A stretch of 64,000 nucleotides of DNA from an uncultured Enterobacterales bacterium (lineage in GTDB: Bacteria > Pseudomonadota > Gammaproteobacteria > Enterobacterales > CALYQQ01). The translations under genes were made by a program, and so were the position numbers. Every line of letters starts with the position of its first letter. Within the stretch, counting starts at the first letter, position 1. This document shows, one piece after another, positions 1 through 9,936 of the stretch. The DNA lies in contig CALYQQ010000001.1 of the NCBI GenBank assembly GCA_945288535.1, positions 1-64,000 on the forward strand. The letters run 5' to 3'. The notes under the pieces are model-generated. The model worked only from the letters and a program-made list of their open reading frames with translations. It searched no databases and had not been told where the DNA came from.

Positions 1-114
1 TACGAATGTTACTTAAATCTGCCAAAGCGGGTCGGTGGTTATATGATTAAATCCCCGCATAGCAGGGTAACATTACATCACATTCAAATTTTAATATTTT
101 GGGCGCTTCAGTGA
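1..114 (+). CDS. C-terminal end of an unidentified protein (cut by window edge)
   Basis: Frame 1 is open from the window edge to a TGA at 112-114 and encodes 37 residues beginning YECYLNLPKRVGGYMIKSPH. The stop overlaps the GTG start of the next gene in a GTGA arrangement, typical of translationally coupled operon partners, and this is the main reason to believe the frame is real. I do not recognise the domain. In defence-type operons carrying a downstream HNH nuclease, the first gene is often an ATPase, so that is a guess for the missing part. Too little sequence is present to say more. Confidence 0.45.
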   Translation, partial: YECYLNLPKRVGGYMIKSPHSRVTLHHIQILIFWALQ

Positions 115-314
115 ATAAAATCACCATGAATACTTTCGGAAAAAGAGAAACTATTGGTGGTTATGCTCAAACATTATTAGATAAATTACAATCACGGTTT
201 GAAAAAGGTAAGCACGCAGAATCATTACTTAAAGAAATAGACCAAACATTGGGCGATTCGGTCGAAAAAATGTTGTTACTCAAAACGCTAAATGACAGGC
301 TGGAGGAGCAATAA
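111..314 (+). CDS. Small protein of unknown function, middle gene of HNH-type operon
   Basis: A 67-residue product if the GTG at 111 is used. That start overlaps the stop of the preceding frame, which favours it over the in-frame TTG at 99 or the ATG at 126. The protein is hydrophilic and probably helical, with an E/K/L-rich C-terminal half (KHAESLLKEIDQTL, MLLLKTLNDRLEEQ). There is no signal peptide or membrane segment. The broken HNH nuclease gene begins 33 bases downstream. I do not recognise the family. By position it is a small accessory subunit between an unknown upstream protein and a nuclease. Function unknown. Confidence 0.5.
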   Translation: MNKITMNTFGKRETIGGYAQTLLDKLQSRFEKGKHAESLLKEIDQTLGDSVEKMLLLKTLNDRLEEQ

Positions 315-346
315 TGCTTTTTGCTTATAAATAAGTTCCCCATACA

Positions 347-1367
347 ATGGATAAAATGCAGGAGTTTATCGATTTTATCTTTCTTGAGGTCTAGTGTAGG
401 CCTTCGACATATGGCACTTATAGCATGGCACTTTTCAATGCCAATCCAGAACTAAAACAAGTAATGAACGATTGTCACTTTAGTGATAGTAAATATGCTG
501 ATTTTTTTGCGAGCCATGTGGAGCAAATATATGTGTTATTTTCCCAACTAAACCCAACGACACTTTCACAATTACAAACATGGTATAGAAATAATAACAA
601 TATTGAACAAGTTTGTTCCAATGATCCGGCTACATCAATTGCCAAATATTCATGTTTATGTAATTTGCTCGCAAATAGTGATTTATATGAGAAACTCTCC
701 AGTTTTTTTAAGGAACTTTATAATAGCAAGTTATTAACCTTAAAAGTACTCAAAGATAAAATTGGTACTATTGATGAACACTATAAAGTATTTCGTAATC
801 GAAATTAGGATAACTAAGTGTCCATTTTGCGGTATTAATAGCATGAAAGGTTTTCATCATAGCTATCGTGACGCCTATGACCATTACCTACCTAAAGGTA
901 TTTATCCCTTCAACTCAATTAATTTTCGTAATCTAGTGCCAACTTGTCATGAATGCAATAGTTCTTATAAAACTCAAAAAGACCCATGCCATAATACTCA
1001 AGGTCGGCGCAAGGTTTTTTACCCTGATAATACCCAATCATATAACATAGAGTTAGCGATCAACTTAAAAAATAGAGATTGGCAAAATATTCAACCTGAT
1101 GATATTGATTTGATATTTGGCCCTGCCGTATTGAATGAAGAAATTGCAACATGGAAAGAAGCTTATGGAATGGAAGAACGTTATAAAGCCAAATGCTGTG
1201 CTGAAGACGATGGAAAAGATTGGATGGTTCAATTGCATGATGAATGGAAAAACAAAGGAAGAAATGTTCAAGAATTTATAGATATCCTAGCTACAAATAC
1301 CCAACGCTCACCTTATACTGATAACCATTTTTTAAAAAACTTTTTTAGAAGCATGGTTGCGAAGTAG
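347..1367 (+). pseudogene. HNH endonuclease gene broken by one stop codon and one frameshift
   Basis: The ATG at 347 opens a frame reading MDKMQEFIDFIFLEV, meets a TAG at 392-394, then continues in the same frame as CRPSTYGTYSMALFNANPEL to a stop at 806-808. The remainder lies in the +1 frame and carries a complete HNH core: CPFCG at 828, then DHYLPKG, FRNLVPTCHECNSSYK and a hydrophilic C-terminus ending at 1367. The two CxxC pairs bind zinc and the D-H-x-x-P motif is the metal-binding histidine region of HNH nucleases. The reading HYKVF...RITKCPFC shows the break just before the zinc site, near 800-810. Joined, the protein would be about 340 residues. Neighbouring genes suggest a phage-defence cassette. 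Either the gene is dead or two assembly errors fall in one gene; the independent nonsense codon argues for decay. Confidence 0.75.
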
Positions 1368-1381
1368 TTTGTTTAAAATAA

Positions 1382-1420
1382 CAAAAGAATTTATTAGTAT
1401 AACAAATTCTTTGTTTTTTA
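1382..1420 (+). terminator. Rho-independent terminator of the HNH operon
   Basis: AAAGAATTT (1384-1392) pairs perfectly with AAATTCTTT (1404-1412) across an 11-base loop and is followed by G and a run of T. It lies 15 bases after the HNH gene stop. Confidence 0.6.
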
Positions 1421-2544
1421 AAATTAAATTAAAATTCAATTAACTAACATAAACGCATCATTTTCTTTTACAATAGTGGGAAAGTCTATGCTGCTAATAG
1501 GCTGCATTCAATTAAATGAATATAAATTATCATAATATCAGAATTAAACTTACTTAGTATTGTTTGAATATTATAAAATATTTTCCAGCCTATTTTAGAT
1601 AGAATATTTTAATTTATCACTGGTTTTTAAAAAATTAGTAGTCTATTAATTATATGTAATCTTAAATAAATATCTTCATTCTATTCTTACTACTTATCAA
1701 AATAGTTTATGATAAAAAAGATATAAGTTAACATCGATAAATGTGCGTATTATTTTATAACTAAATAATATTGCATTTATTTGCTATTTAAGATAATAGC
1801 CTAACTATTATGATTAATTATGTTTTCCAACATTTTAAATTGATTGATGTTATAAACTTTTCAATTAATTTTTTAGCAGCAGAGTTTTTTAAAATTTATA
1901 TTGTTGACCTACTTGTCAACAAAGATAGGTCAATATCATGCTATTTTTTATAGCGGATTCTACACGTTAAATAAGCCCCGTTTTTAATAATACTTTGTAT
2001 CGCTTTTCGTTGTCGATATGATCAATAAAAAATATTGAGCTATTTTACGTTCTTTTTTATCTGGATAGTTTTCCATTAGATTCATTTTTGTCATTGTGAT
2101 AGCATAATGTATTAGGCTATAATTTATACATAGGTCATTTATTTGCTCATATTAAGTTGATATGATCGTGCTAACGCAATGATTGGTGATGGAAAAGTGA
2201 ATAATTTGTAATATTTTCTTAAGTTTTTATAGGTGCTTATTACATTTTATACAACAAAATATAATTATTTTTTTAGATTTTCGTTTTAACCTCAACAATT
2301 TGTTATTATAATACATACACTTTTTTGAGTTATAAAACACATTTAGCAGGACAGGCTATAAAATTTATGTTTGTTAATTTTATTTATACGATCAAAATGG
2401 TGATTACCTGTTCCTCATTATTTGGCCTTCATCTCCAGTCGTCATGGTACCCCATAGTATTAATTCATGACCTTAAAAAATCCTTTGGTGATAAGTGCCA
2501 CCTAACTGTATCAATTCATCATATATATATAAAGCTACTATCTT
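1421..2544. other. AT-rich intergenic region upstream of pykF
   Basis: About 1.1 kb with no credible coding frame. The only notable structure is a perfect 8-bp inverted repeat, TTGACCTA (1904-1911) and TAGGTCAA (1926-1933), with a 14-base loop. An open frame at 2325-2588 runs into pykF in a different frame and has no family features. The pykF promoter must lie here, but I could not place it with confidence. Confidence 0.6.
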
Positions 2545-3954
2545 ATGAAAAAGACAAAAATTGTTTGTACTATCGGTCCCAAAACTGAATCTGAAGAAAT
2601 GTTAACCCAATTATTAAATTCGGGTATGAATGTTATGCGTTTAAACTTCTCTCATGGTGATTATGAAGAGCATGGTAATCGCATTAAAAACTTGCGTTCT
2701 ATTATGGCATCTACAGGTCGTATAGCAGCCATTTTGTTAGATACGAAAGGACCTGAAATCAGAACGTTAAAATTAGAAAATGGCAATGATGTTAGTTTGG
2801 TTGCAGGACAAACCTTTACATTTACCACTGATCAATCAGTTATTGGTAACAATGAGCGTGTTGCGGTGACTTATCCAGGATTTGCACTTGACTTACAAGT
2901 AGGTAATACCATTCTTGTTGATGATGGTTTAATCGCAATGGAAGTACAAAGCACAACCGATAATGAAGTTGTATGTAAAGTCTTAAATAATGGTGATTTA
3001 GGTGAAAATAAAGGTGTTAATTTACCTGGTGTTTCAATTAATTTACCTGCCCTTGCCGAAAAAGATAAACGCGACCTGATTTTTGGTTGTGAGCAATCAG
3101 TTGACTTTATTGCAGCATCATTTATTCGTAAACGTTCTGATGTACAGGAAATTCGTGAACACTTAAATGCACATGGTGGTAACAATATCCAAATTATCTC
3201 AAAGATAGAAAACCAAGAAGGTTTAGATAATTTTGATGAAATTCTGGAGATTTCTGATGGTATCATGGTTGCTCGCGGTGATTTAGGTGTTGAAATCCCT
3301 GTAGAAGAAGTTATTTTCGCACAGAAAATGATGATCGAAAAATGTAATCGTGTAGGTAAGCCGGTTATTACTGCAACACAAATGTTAGATTCTATGATCA
3401 AGAATCCACGCCCTACTCGCGCAGAAGCAGGTGATGTTGCGAATGCTATTTTAGACGGTACCGATGCAGTTATGTTATCGGGTGAAAGTGCTAAAGGTAA
3501 ATACCCTGTCGAATCAGTCCGTATTATGGCAACAATTAGTGAACGTACTGATCGTATTATGCCAAGTAAAGTCCAACTTATGGATAATGGCCAATTACGT
3601 ATTACCGAAGCAGTATGTTGCGGCGCAGTAGAAACAGCGGAAAAACTTCACGCTCCTCTTATTGTTGTTGCTACACGCGGTGGGAAATCGGCTAAAGCTG
3701 TACGGAAATACTTCCCAACGGCAACCATTTTAGCTTTAACCAGCAATGAACTGACTGCACGTCAACTTAGTTTAAGTAAAGGTGTTATTCCTCAACTAGT
3801 TGAAGAGCTTGCTTCTACAGATGATTTTTACCGGATCGGTAAAGAAGCTGCATTAAATAGTGGATTAGCTAAAAAAGACGATGTTGTTGTTATGGTATCA
3901 GGTGCATTAGTTGCTAGTGGTACAACAAATACTGCATCAGTTCATAAATTATAA
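2545..3954 (+). CDS. pykF: Pyruvate kinase I
   Basis: Converts phosphoenolpyruvate and ADP to pyruvate and ATP in the last step of glycolysis; cytosolic homotetramer. The 469 residues match the E. coli PykF length (470) and begin [19 protein letters not shown], the usual N-terminus. Visible signatures are the MRLNFSHG substrate loop, LDTKGPEIR, the catalytic-lysine segment [10 protein letters not shown], the metal-binding [12 protein letters not shown] and the TATQMLDSM loop. The C-terminal allosteric domain (from about residue 350) is complete. There is no strong ribosome-binding site, but the start agrees with the family. It is followed by lpp and an L,D-transpeptidase gene, as in enteric bacteria. 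The E. coli enzyme of this type is activated by fructose 1,6-bisphosphate. Confidence 0.97.
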   Translation: MKKTKIVCTIGPKTESEEMLTQLLNSGMNVMRLNFSHGDYEEHGNRIKNLRSIMASTGRIAAILLDTKGPEIRTLKLENGNDVSLVAGQTFTFTTDQSVIGNNERVAVTYPGFALDLQVGNTILVDDGLIAMEVQSTTDNEVVCKVLNNGDLGENKGVNLPGVSINLPALAEKDKRDLIFGCEQSVDFIAASFIRKRSDVQEIREHLNAHGGNNIQIISKIENQEGLDNFDEILEISDGIMVARGDLGVEIPVEEVIFAQKMMIEKCNRVGKPVITATQMLDSMIKNPRPTRAEAGDVANAILDGTDAVMLSGESAKGKYPVESVRIMATISERTDRIMPSKVQLMDNGQLRITEAVCCGAVETAEKLHAPLIVVATRGGKSAKAVRKYFPTATILALTSNELTARQLSLSKGVIPQLVEELASTDDFYRIGKEAALNSGLAKKDDVVVMVSGALVASGTTNTASVHKL

Positions 3955-4063
3955 TAAACCTATTTTTTGCTATTATAATTATTATAGCGTGATAATGTGG
4001 GGTTAGTAATAATTGCAATTATTGCGTTAAATTGATTTATACATGAGTTCGAATAAAAAACTA

Positions 4064-4091
4064 TTCTTTTTATGCTGAACTTTTGTATACT
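4064..4091 (+). promoter_or_regulatory. Probable lpp promoter
   Basis: TATACT at 4086-4091, preceded by a TTTTG stretch, closely resembles the E. coli lpp -10 context. The -35 region (TTCTTT around 4064) is weak. The site lies 67 bases upstream of the lpp start. Confidence 0.4.
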
Positions 4092-4157
4092 TAACGTTGA
4101 CAACGCAGTCTTTGCAATGTCACTAATAACTAACTTAAGTTAATAAAGGTATTTACA

Positions 4158-4370
4158 ATGATCAAAATTAAAATGGTGGTAGGTGCAGTTATTTTGGCTT
4201 CAACAATGCTTGTTGGTTGTTCTTCACATGATGAAGCGACTAATACTACTTTGAATACTGTAGTATCTAAACTGAACCAAGTTCAAAGCGATGTTCAAGA
4301 AGCTAAAGCAGAAGCTGCCCGTGCTAACCAACGTCTGGACAATCTGACCCGTACTAGCTACAAGAAATAA
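4158..4370 (+). CDS. lpp: Major outer-membrane (Braun-type) lipoprotein
   Basis: A 70-residue lipoprotein precursor that trimerises and tethers the outer membrane to peptidoglycan. It has an N-terminal signal with lipobox LVGC (Cys21), then a mature 50-residue helix with heptad-like spacing ([30 protein letters not shown]) and a C-terminal Lys-Lys. The terminal lysine is the residue attached to diaminopimelate by L,D-transpeptidases. The E. coli protein is 78 residues, so this is a slightly shorter member. The ribosome-binding site is AAAGG. The order pykF-lpp-L,D-transpeptidase is the enteric arrangement. A strong terminator follows directly, as expected for a highly expressed monocistronic gene. 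Confidence 0.93.
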   Translation: MIKIKMVVGAVILASTMLVGCSSHDEATNTTLNTVVSKLNQVQSDVQEAKAEAARANQRLDNLTRTSYKK

Positions 4371-4389
4371 TCTTTTATATTCTTGTTCT

Positions 4390-4418
4390 AATGGCGCTTA
4401 AATGCGCCATTTTTTTAT
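4390..4418 (+). terminator. lpp terminator
   Basis: AATGGCGC (4390-4397) pairs with GCGCCATT (4404-4411), followed by a long T run. It lies 20 bases after the lpp stop. Confidence 0.9.
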
Positions 4419-4827
4419 TTTTTATTTCATTATAAAAAGATCATTGGTTATTTATTGTAAATAAATTCAACTTACTGTTTCTATTTTACTATAACTAGTT
4501 AATATTCTTCTGTGAGTAATAATATTGGATAAACAGCAATGGAGTGCAATAAATACCCTATTCTCAATATAAGAATAGATATTCTATAACTTAATGATGC
4601 CAAATTAATCCATTTAATGGAAATAAATAAAACAATATATTAAATAACAAATATTAATTTAATAATAAAAAATAGTTATTATTAATAAAATAAAACAATC
4701 AGGTCCATTATCGGACTGTATTTGCTGCGTACATAAAGACTATTAGTGCGTAAACATTACACTAATAGTCCATATTTCGTTATAACTAATAAAAATAGTA
4801 TATTAATACATTAGGATTTCAATAATA
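4419..4827. other. Convergent spacer with an 11-bp inverted repeat
   Basis: No coding frame. GACTATTAGTG (4738-4748) and CACTAATAGTC (4760-4770) form a perfect 11-bp stem with an 11-base loop. It lies 58 bases past the end of the leftward L,D-transpeptidase gene and is probably its terminator, although the T-tract on that strand (TTTATGT) is poor. Confidence 0.55.
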
Positions 4828-5757
4828 TCATTTTGAATGCGTTACCTCGATAGGATAACCTCGGCGATCAATAATGGCTTGCCTTGCTAACGTCTGATTG
4901 GTGTCTTTATCCGTTAAAAATAGATTTGCTGCCTGACTTAAAGGGATAGGTAATGTTTGTGGATCTTCAGATTCTGTTCTGGATAAAGGCTGATGTACTT
5001 CTATATAATGCCGTCCATCAGGCTCTATAGAATATTTTACTGGTTCATCAATAATATTAACAGGGATCCCTACCGGTACCATCTGAAATAATTCTTCAAT
5101 ATCAACAGGTCGTAAGCGAATACATCCTGAACTTACTCGTAATCCAATTCCAAAACTTGCATTAGTACCATGGATTAAATAAGTACCACTATCAACAGCT
5201 AAACGAATGGCAAATAATCCCATCGGATTATTAGGTCCAGCAGGTATGACGGCCGGTAATTGTATTCCCCGTTGTGCATAATTTTCTCTGATTTTTTCAG
5301 TCGGCGTCCAAGTTGGATTAGCGCGTTTACTGATCACCTTCGTTTTCGTTACGGGTGTTTCTCTCCCTAATTGACCAATACCTATGGGATACACATAAAC
5401 GACATTTTTATCACTAGGATAATAATAAAGTCGCAATTCCGATAGATTAAGTACAATACCTTCACGTGGTGTATCAGGGAGCAAAAACCAAGAAGGAATA
5501 GTTAACTCACTACCTGCTTTCGGTAAAAGTGGATCAACACCGGGATTGGCTGACATCATAGCAAGTAATCCAACGCTAAATTCAGCGGCGATGGTTTCTA
5601 ATGGACGACCATCATCAGGGACAACATAGCTAATCGGTTCACCGACTAAGCGACTATTGCTAGGAGGCAATGGATACACTTTAGCTTGTACGTTTGTCGT
5701 ACTTATTAGTAATAAGCTTGATAACAGCATGCCGCATAATGTAACTTTCGCACTCAT
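4828..5757 (-). CDS. ldtE: Periplasmic L,D-transpeptidase (YnhG/ErfK/YbiS family)
   Basis: A 309-residue exported enzyme that forms 3-3 peptide cross-links in peptidoglycan or attaches Lpp to it. It has a signal peptide ending around VQA (residues 1-25), then a LysM-like segment (about residues 43-92, with IAAEFSVGLLAMMSANPGVD) and a YkuD catalytic domain with HGTN and SSGCIRL, which carries the catalytic cysteine. Next to pykF-lpp in E. coli lies ynhG (ldtE), so position suggests LdtE. Sequence alone does not exclude the Lpp-anchoring paralogues (LdtA/B/C); if this is the only such enzyme, it may do both jobs. E. coli LdtE is 334 residues. Confidence 0.85.
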   Translation of the reverse strand: MSAKVTLCGMLLSSLLLISTTNVQAKVYPLPPSNSRLVGEPISYVVPDDGRPLETIAAEFSVGLLAMMSANPGVDPLLPKAGSELTIPSWFLLPDTPREGIVLNLSELRLYYYPSDKNVVYVYPIGIGQLGRETPVTKTKVISKRANPTWTPTEKIRENYAQRGIQLPAVIPAGPNNPMGLFAIRLAVDSGTYLIHGTNASFGIGLRVSSGCIRLRPVDIEELFQMVPVGIPVNIIDEPVKYSIEPDGRHYIEVHQPLSRTESEDPQTLPIPLSQAANLFLTDKDTNQTLARQAIIDRRGYPIEVTHSK

Positions 5758-6159
5758 ACTTATTTTTCCAAATATTTATCCTGAATAGTTGCGGCTAAAA
5801 TGAATTCAATAATATAAAAATTAAATCTGTCAATTGCTGCAACAGTAACAAATAAAGATTGAAACAAAATTAACGTTTCTTTATACATAAATATGAGCAT
5901 TCTTGTTCACACTTATGCTTACATATTCTATTGATAACAACAATTACAGATTATAACTGATGATGTATTAATATGCGTAGCAATATAAAGCATGATAATT
6001 GTAAATTAAAATATTTATTTGTTAATTTCATCATATCTATTTAATTTGACTTCACTGAATATATAATGACCCAATAATGAGTTACTTTTATACAAAATGC
6101 TATACTAGCACTATATACAATAATTTTAATAAGATATAAAAGATAAGATGAGGCAACAT
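5758..6159. promoter_or_regulatory. Divergent promoter region of ldtE and tpx
   Basis: About 400 bases between divergent genes. An extended -10-like element, TGCTATACT (-10 hexamer at 6101-6106), lies 54 bases before the tpx start and is the best tpx promoter candidate. No clear -35 and no OxyR or ArcA site could be identified by eye. Confidence 0.4.
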
Positions 6160-6663
6160 ATGTCAGAAACAGTTAAGTTAGACGGAAAAATTGTTAAAAT
6201 TAATGGCCACTTCCCTACTTTAGGTGAAAAAGCTGCGCCGTTTACATTAGTGGATAAATTATTGACAGATATTTCTCTGAGTCATTTTAGAGATAAAAAA
6301 AAGGTACTCAATATTTTTCCTAGTGTTGATACTGGCATTTGTGCCACATCAGTAAGGAAATTTAATCAATTAGCCAGCCAGATAGATAATTGCGTTGTTT
6401 TATGCATTTCTGCTGATTTACCTTTTGCACAGGCACGATTCTGTGGAGCAGAAGGTTTAGAGAATGTAGTAATGCTATCGACATTACGTGGTGGTGATTT
6501 TAAAAAAAATTACGGTGTTGATATTACTGATGGCCCAATGGCTGGATTAACTTGTCGTGCAGTTATTATTCTTGATGAACATGATAACGTTATTTACAGC
6601 GAGCGCGTTAAAGATATTAAAACCGAACCCGATTATGAAGCAGCATTAATGAAGATGCGTTAA
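6160..6663 (+). CDS. tpx: Thiol peroxidase (atypical 2-Cys peroxiredoxin)
   Basis: Reduces hydrogen and organic peroxides using thioredoxin; acts in the periplasm or cytosol of enterics. The ATG at 6160 gives 167 residues, matches the E. coli N-terminus (MSxTV) and is preceded by GATGAGG at 6148-6153. The upstream in-frame ATG at 6148 would place the ribosome-binding site inside the gene. The peroxidatic Cys61 sits in [14 protein letters not shown] and the resolving Cys95 in [11 protein letters not shown], exactly as in E. coli Tpx. An additional Cys78 (IDNCVV) is present. Convergent with tyrR, the same partner as in E. coli. Confidence 0.96.
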   Translation: MSETVKLDGKIVKINGHFPTLGEKAAPFTLVDKLLTDISLSHFRDKKKVLNIFPSVDTGICATSVRKFNQLASQIDNCVVLCISADLPFAQARFCGAEGLENVVMLSTLRGGDFKKNYGVDITDGPMAGLTCRAVIILDEHDNVIYSERVKDIKTEPDYEAALMKMR

Positions 6664-6702
6664 CAAGTCGTTTAGTATTACATTGAATATTTAGGCATTA
6701 CT

Positions 6703-6740
6703 TGCTGTAATTGCTAATGTTCTTTGATGCAATTACAGCA
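6703..6740. terminator. Stem-loop between convergent tpx and tyrR
   Basis: TGCTGTAATTGC (6703-6714) and GCAATTACAGCA (6729-6740) form a perfect 12-bp stem with a 14-base loop. On the + strand TATGTTTTG follows. It probably serves as terminator for tpx, and perhaps also for tyrR, although the T-tracts are imperfect. Confidence 0.55.
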
Positions 6741-6757
6741 TATGTTTTGCAAATCGT

Positions 6758-8323
6758 TTATTTGTCTTTTGGCGAAGTAAGGCCATATTCTCTTAATTTA
6801 TTTGCAATAGCGGTGTGTGATACTCCTAGACGTTTTGCTAATTTACGCGTACTTGGATAACTTTGATAAAAGTGCATTAACACATTACGTTCAAAGCGTT
6901 TATTTATTTCATCTAATGTTCCTTCCATTAGACTACCATCAAACTCTAATTCATTATTATAATTAGATAAAACAATATGTTTTGCTTCTAATAATTCGCC
7001 CTCTAGCTGTGTCATAGCGCGATAGATCACATTTCTTAATTGCCGAACATTACCAGGCCAACGATATTGTAACAAAACCTGTATTAATTCTGATGAAATA
7101 GCCGGTACAGGTATGGCTAATTGTCTTGCATATTCTTCAATAAAACATTGCGTTAATGGCATGATATCCAATTGACGTTGTCGTAATGCTGGAACAGTAA
7201 GTGTTAATACATTTAATCGATAATAGAGATCTGCCCGAAAGGTACCTTTATCGACAAGTTCAAGTAAATCTCGTTGTGTTGAACAAATTATTCTAACATC
7301 TACAAATATTTCCTGATCTTCACCTACTCGTCTAAATCGACCATCATTAAGAAAGCGTAAAAGTTTCGTTTGCATACGTGCTGACATTTCACTAATTTCA
7401 TCTAGTAATACTGAACCTCCATTTGCCTGTTCAAAAAAACCTTTTTTCTCATGAATTACATTAGGATAAGCTCCTGCCGCATGGCCAAATAGCTCACTTT
7501 CAACAACCTCATCTGGCAAAGCAGCACAATTTATGGCTAAAAATGGCTGCGTACAACGTTTACTATAAGAATGACATGCTTTTGCTATAATATCTTTACC
7601 TGAACCTGTTTCCCCTATAATCAGTAAAGGAACATCTAATAATGCGCATTTATGCATTTTATTAACAAGTTGTTGCATCATAGGGCTAACAGCAGAAATA
7701 GTGTCAAATGCGTTTTTTTCTTGTAAACATAACGAAGTTGCATCTTTTACCTTATTTAAAGGTAAAGTCATTAATATTAATGCCCCCTTTATTGTGTTTT
7801 CGGTTTGCTGATCACTTAATAAAGGTCTTATTAATAGATTATATTGTTGTTGATGAATTGTTATTGTTGATTGTAGACCATATATCTGATCATGTAGCTG
7901 ATATTGATTTCTCTCTAATGGTAAAGAATAACCAGGCAGAAACGCACTAATCGCGTGATTCTGATAATTTCCTTTTTTTAATTTAAGAAGAGCGAGTGCT
8001 GCATCATTTGCCCATGTTAGATTACCCTTATCATTTACTTGAATAGCAGCGTCTTTAATCAAATGACGTAAAAGGTTTATAGTCTCTTTTTGTATTTCGT
8101 TAGGTGTACATATTAGTGTACAAACGTCATTGACTCCATCAAGCAAACGAATGTCATCTAGTAGTTTATTAATGTGCGCATTATCAAGTTTAGCTAGCTT
8201 TAAATAAATAATGTTATCGACTGTGCATTCACTATGTATCAAATCAATACGATATTTGATTAACAATTGTAATACGTTAAGCATTACTACTGTTTTATCG
8301 TTGCCTTTCACCTGAATATACAT
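6758..8323 (-). CDS. tyrR: Aromatic amino-acid regulator TyrR
   Basis: DNA-binding regulator of aromatic amino-acid biosynthesis and transport genes. The 521 residues compare with 513 in E. coli. Order: N-terminal ACT domain (about 1-75), PAS domain (about 80-190), AAA+ domain with Walker A GETGSGKD and Walker B GGSVLLDEISEM, and a C-terminal helix-turn-helix, STRKLAKRLGVSHTAIANKL. The GAFTGA loop needed for sigma-54 contact is absent. In its place is a slightly longer stretch (GHAAGAYPNVIHEKKGFF) than in E. coli (GHAPEGKKGFF), so it should act on sigma-70 promoters as TyrR does. Convergent with tpx. No TyrR box (TGTAAA-N6-TTTACA) was found in the window. Confidence 0.95.
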   Translation of the reverse strand: MYIQVKGNDKTVVMLNVLQLLIKYRIDLIHSECTVDNIIYLKLAKLDNAHINKLLDDIRLLDGVNDVCTLICTPNEIQKETINLLRHLIKDAAIQVNDKGNLTWANDAALALLKLKKGNYQNHAISAFLPGYSLPLERNQYQLHDQIYGLQSTITIHQQQYNLLIRPLLSDQQTENTIKGALILMTLPLNKVKDATSLCLQEKNAFDTISAVSPMMQQLVNKMHKCALLDVPLLIIGETGSGKDIIAKACHSYSKRCTQPFLAINCAALPDEVVESELFGHAAGAYPNVIHEKKGFFEQANGGSVLLDEISEMSARMQTKLLRFLNDGRFRRVGEDQEIFVDVRIICSTQRDLLELVDKGTFRADLYYRLNVLTLTVPALRQRQLDIMPLTQCFIEEYARQLAIPVPAISSELIQVLLQYRWPGNVRQLRNVIYRAMTQLEGELLEAKHIVLSNYNNELEFDGSLMEGTLDEINKRFERNVLMHFYQSYPSTRKLAKRLGVSHTAIANKLREYGLTSPKDK

Positions 8324-8569
8324 ACTTATTGTCCGTTATTACATTCTTATACTTATGTTATATATTACCCGCCGATACACATTGTTTAAACCCATATGTA
8401 ATAAAAACGTTACGGCAACTGAAATAATATGCATACAAGTTTAGCACTACGATATTGCTCTTAGTGACTGTATTAATCTTTTATGATAATACACTGATAC
8501 TATGGTTGTTATTTTACTCATTTTTTATCTTTATTATGTTAATTACACATAAAATTAATATGTTATGAT
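8324..8569. other. Spacer upstream of tyrR
   Basis: About 250 bases without a gene between the tyrR start and the ndh terminator. The tyrR promoter must lie here. No TyrR operator could be recognised. Confidence 0.5.
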
Positions 8570-8610
8570 ATAAAAAAATAAAAGCACACAAGTACAACTT
8601 GGGTGCTTTT
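8570..8610 (-). terminator. ndh terminator
   Basis: AAAAGCACACAAG (8580-8592) pairs with CTTGGGTGCTTTT (8598-8610) with one mismatch. Read leftward, it is followed by a T-rich tract. It lies 25 bases beyond the ndh stop. Confidence 0.8.
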
Positions 8611-8634
8611 TAATTTGAATAAATCGCTTTCTGA

Positions 8635-9936
8635 CTAATCTAATTTAATTTTTGGCCTTAATATTCGATTAATATTACTCACCAATATGAATAAACTTGT
8701 CCGAAAATAACCGTGAATAACCAACTGATGCGTACGATATAGCATTTTGTACATTAATCGAACCAATGTGCCTTGCATCTTAATTGAATTTTTAAAGAAA
8801 GCCGTTAGTAGACTACCTACTGCATTATAATGAGATAAAGAGATCAAGGTTCCTTTATCAAAGAATTTGAAATTTTTTAAAGGTTTATTGTTCAATTTGG
8901 CAATAATATTTTTACTACACAATGTTGCCATTTGATGTGCAACCTGTGCACGAGGAGGAGCAACACCAACTTCAGTTTGACAATAAGCACAATCACCTAA
9001 GGCAAAAATCGCTTCATCCCTTGATGTCTGCAAAGTAGGTTTAACAACAAATTGGTTATTACGCATTGTTTCTAACCCATTCAACTCTTTCATTGAATCA
9101 GATACTTTTATTCCGGCTGACCATACCATAAGATCGGCACAAATTTCTTTACCTTCAGCCGTAATGAACTTATCCGACTCAGCCTTAACAACTCTAGTAT
9201 TAGTTAAAATAGTAATATCTAAATCTTCTAATTGTTTAGCTACAGCATTCGAAACTTTTTCAGGTAGTGCAGGTAAAATTCGGTCGCCTGCTTCGATGAG
9301 TATTAAATTAAGTGTATTATTATTTAAAGCGTTATATCCATATTTTTTACTTAAAATATCAACTGTACTGTGTAATTCTGCTGATAATTCAACACCTGTT
9401 GCACCCGCACCAACAATAGCCACATTAATTTTTGCATGATCAGCTTGAGGTTGATTAGAAAAACGTAAAAATAAGTCAAAGGCTTTATGATGAAATGTTT
9501 TTGCCTGATGGAAATCATCAAGAAATAAACAATTTTCTTTGATACCTGGCGTTGCAAAATCATTAGAAATACTTCCTACGGCGAGGACTAAAATATCATA
9601 AGATAATTGGCGTTCAGGTAATAATAATTGACCTTCTTGATCTAAGACGGCTTCTAGCTGTATGGTTTTCTTGTCTCGATTAAGGCTTTTTAACGCGCCT
9701 TGTTGGAATTCAAAACCATTGCGTTTACCATGTGCAAGATAATTTATGCTTTCAATATTACCATCAAGTGCGCCTGAAGCCAATTCATGTAATAGGGGTT
9801 TCCAAAAATACATATTATTTTTATCAACCAGTGTGACTTCCGCTTTATTTTTTCTTCCTAATTTGCGACCTAATCGGGTTGCTAATTCAATTCCGCCGGC
9901 GCCTCCACCTACAATTACAATTTTTTGTCGTGTCAC
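8635..9936 (-). CDS. ndh: Type II NADH:quinone oxidoreductase (NDH-2)
   Basis: Single-subunit, non-proton-pumping FAD enzyme that passes electrons from NADH to quinone at the inner membrane. I chose the GTG at 9936 (433 residues, E. coli 434). GAGGA lies 8 bases upstream, whereas the in-frame ATG at 9951 has no ribosome-binding site and would add five residues absent from the family. FAD-binding KIVIVGGGAGG is at the N-terminus, the second Rossmann motif VGAGATGVELSAEL lies mid-protein, and the WSAGI and ALGDCA motifs follow. The C-terminal amphipathic region (VRLMYKMLYRTHQLVIHGYF) is the likely membrane contact. A perfect FNR box upstream suggests repression without oxygen, as in E. coli. 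Confidence 0.95.
   Translation of the reverse strand: MTRQKIVIVGGGAGGIELATRLGRKLGRKNKAEVTLVDKNNMYFWKPLLHELASGALDGNIESINYLAHGKRNGFEFQQGALKSLNRDKKTIQLEAVLDQEGQLLLPERQLSYDILVLAVGSISNDFATPGIKENCLFLDDFHQAKTFHHKAFDLFLRFSNQPQADHAKINVAIVGAGATGVELSAELHSTVDILSKKYGYNALNNNTLNLILIEAGDRILPALPEKVSNAVAKQLEDLDITILTNTRVVKAESDKFITAEGKEICADLMVWSAGIKVSDSMKELNGLETMRNNQFVVKPTLQTSRDEAIFALGDCAYCQTEVGVAPPRAQVAHQMATLCSKNIIAKLNNKPLKNFKFFDKGTLISLSHYNAVGSLLTAFFKNSIKMQGTLVRLMYKMLYRTHQLVIHGYFRTSLFILVSNINRILRPKIKLD

Noticed and set aside
2325-2588. Open frame of 87 codons running into the start of pykF
   Set aside because: No start signal or family features, and it overlaps the well-supported pykF start in a different frame.
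2871-3401. 176-codon open frame antisense to pykF
   Set aside because: Shadow of a strongly coding gene on the opposite strand; no ribosome-binding site or recognisable domain.
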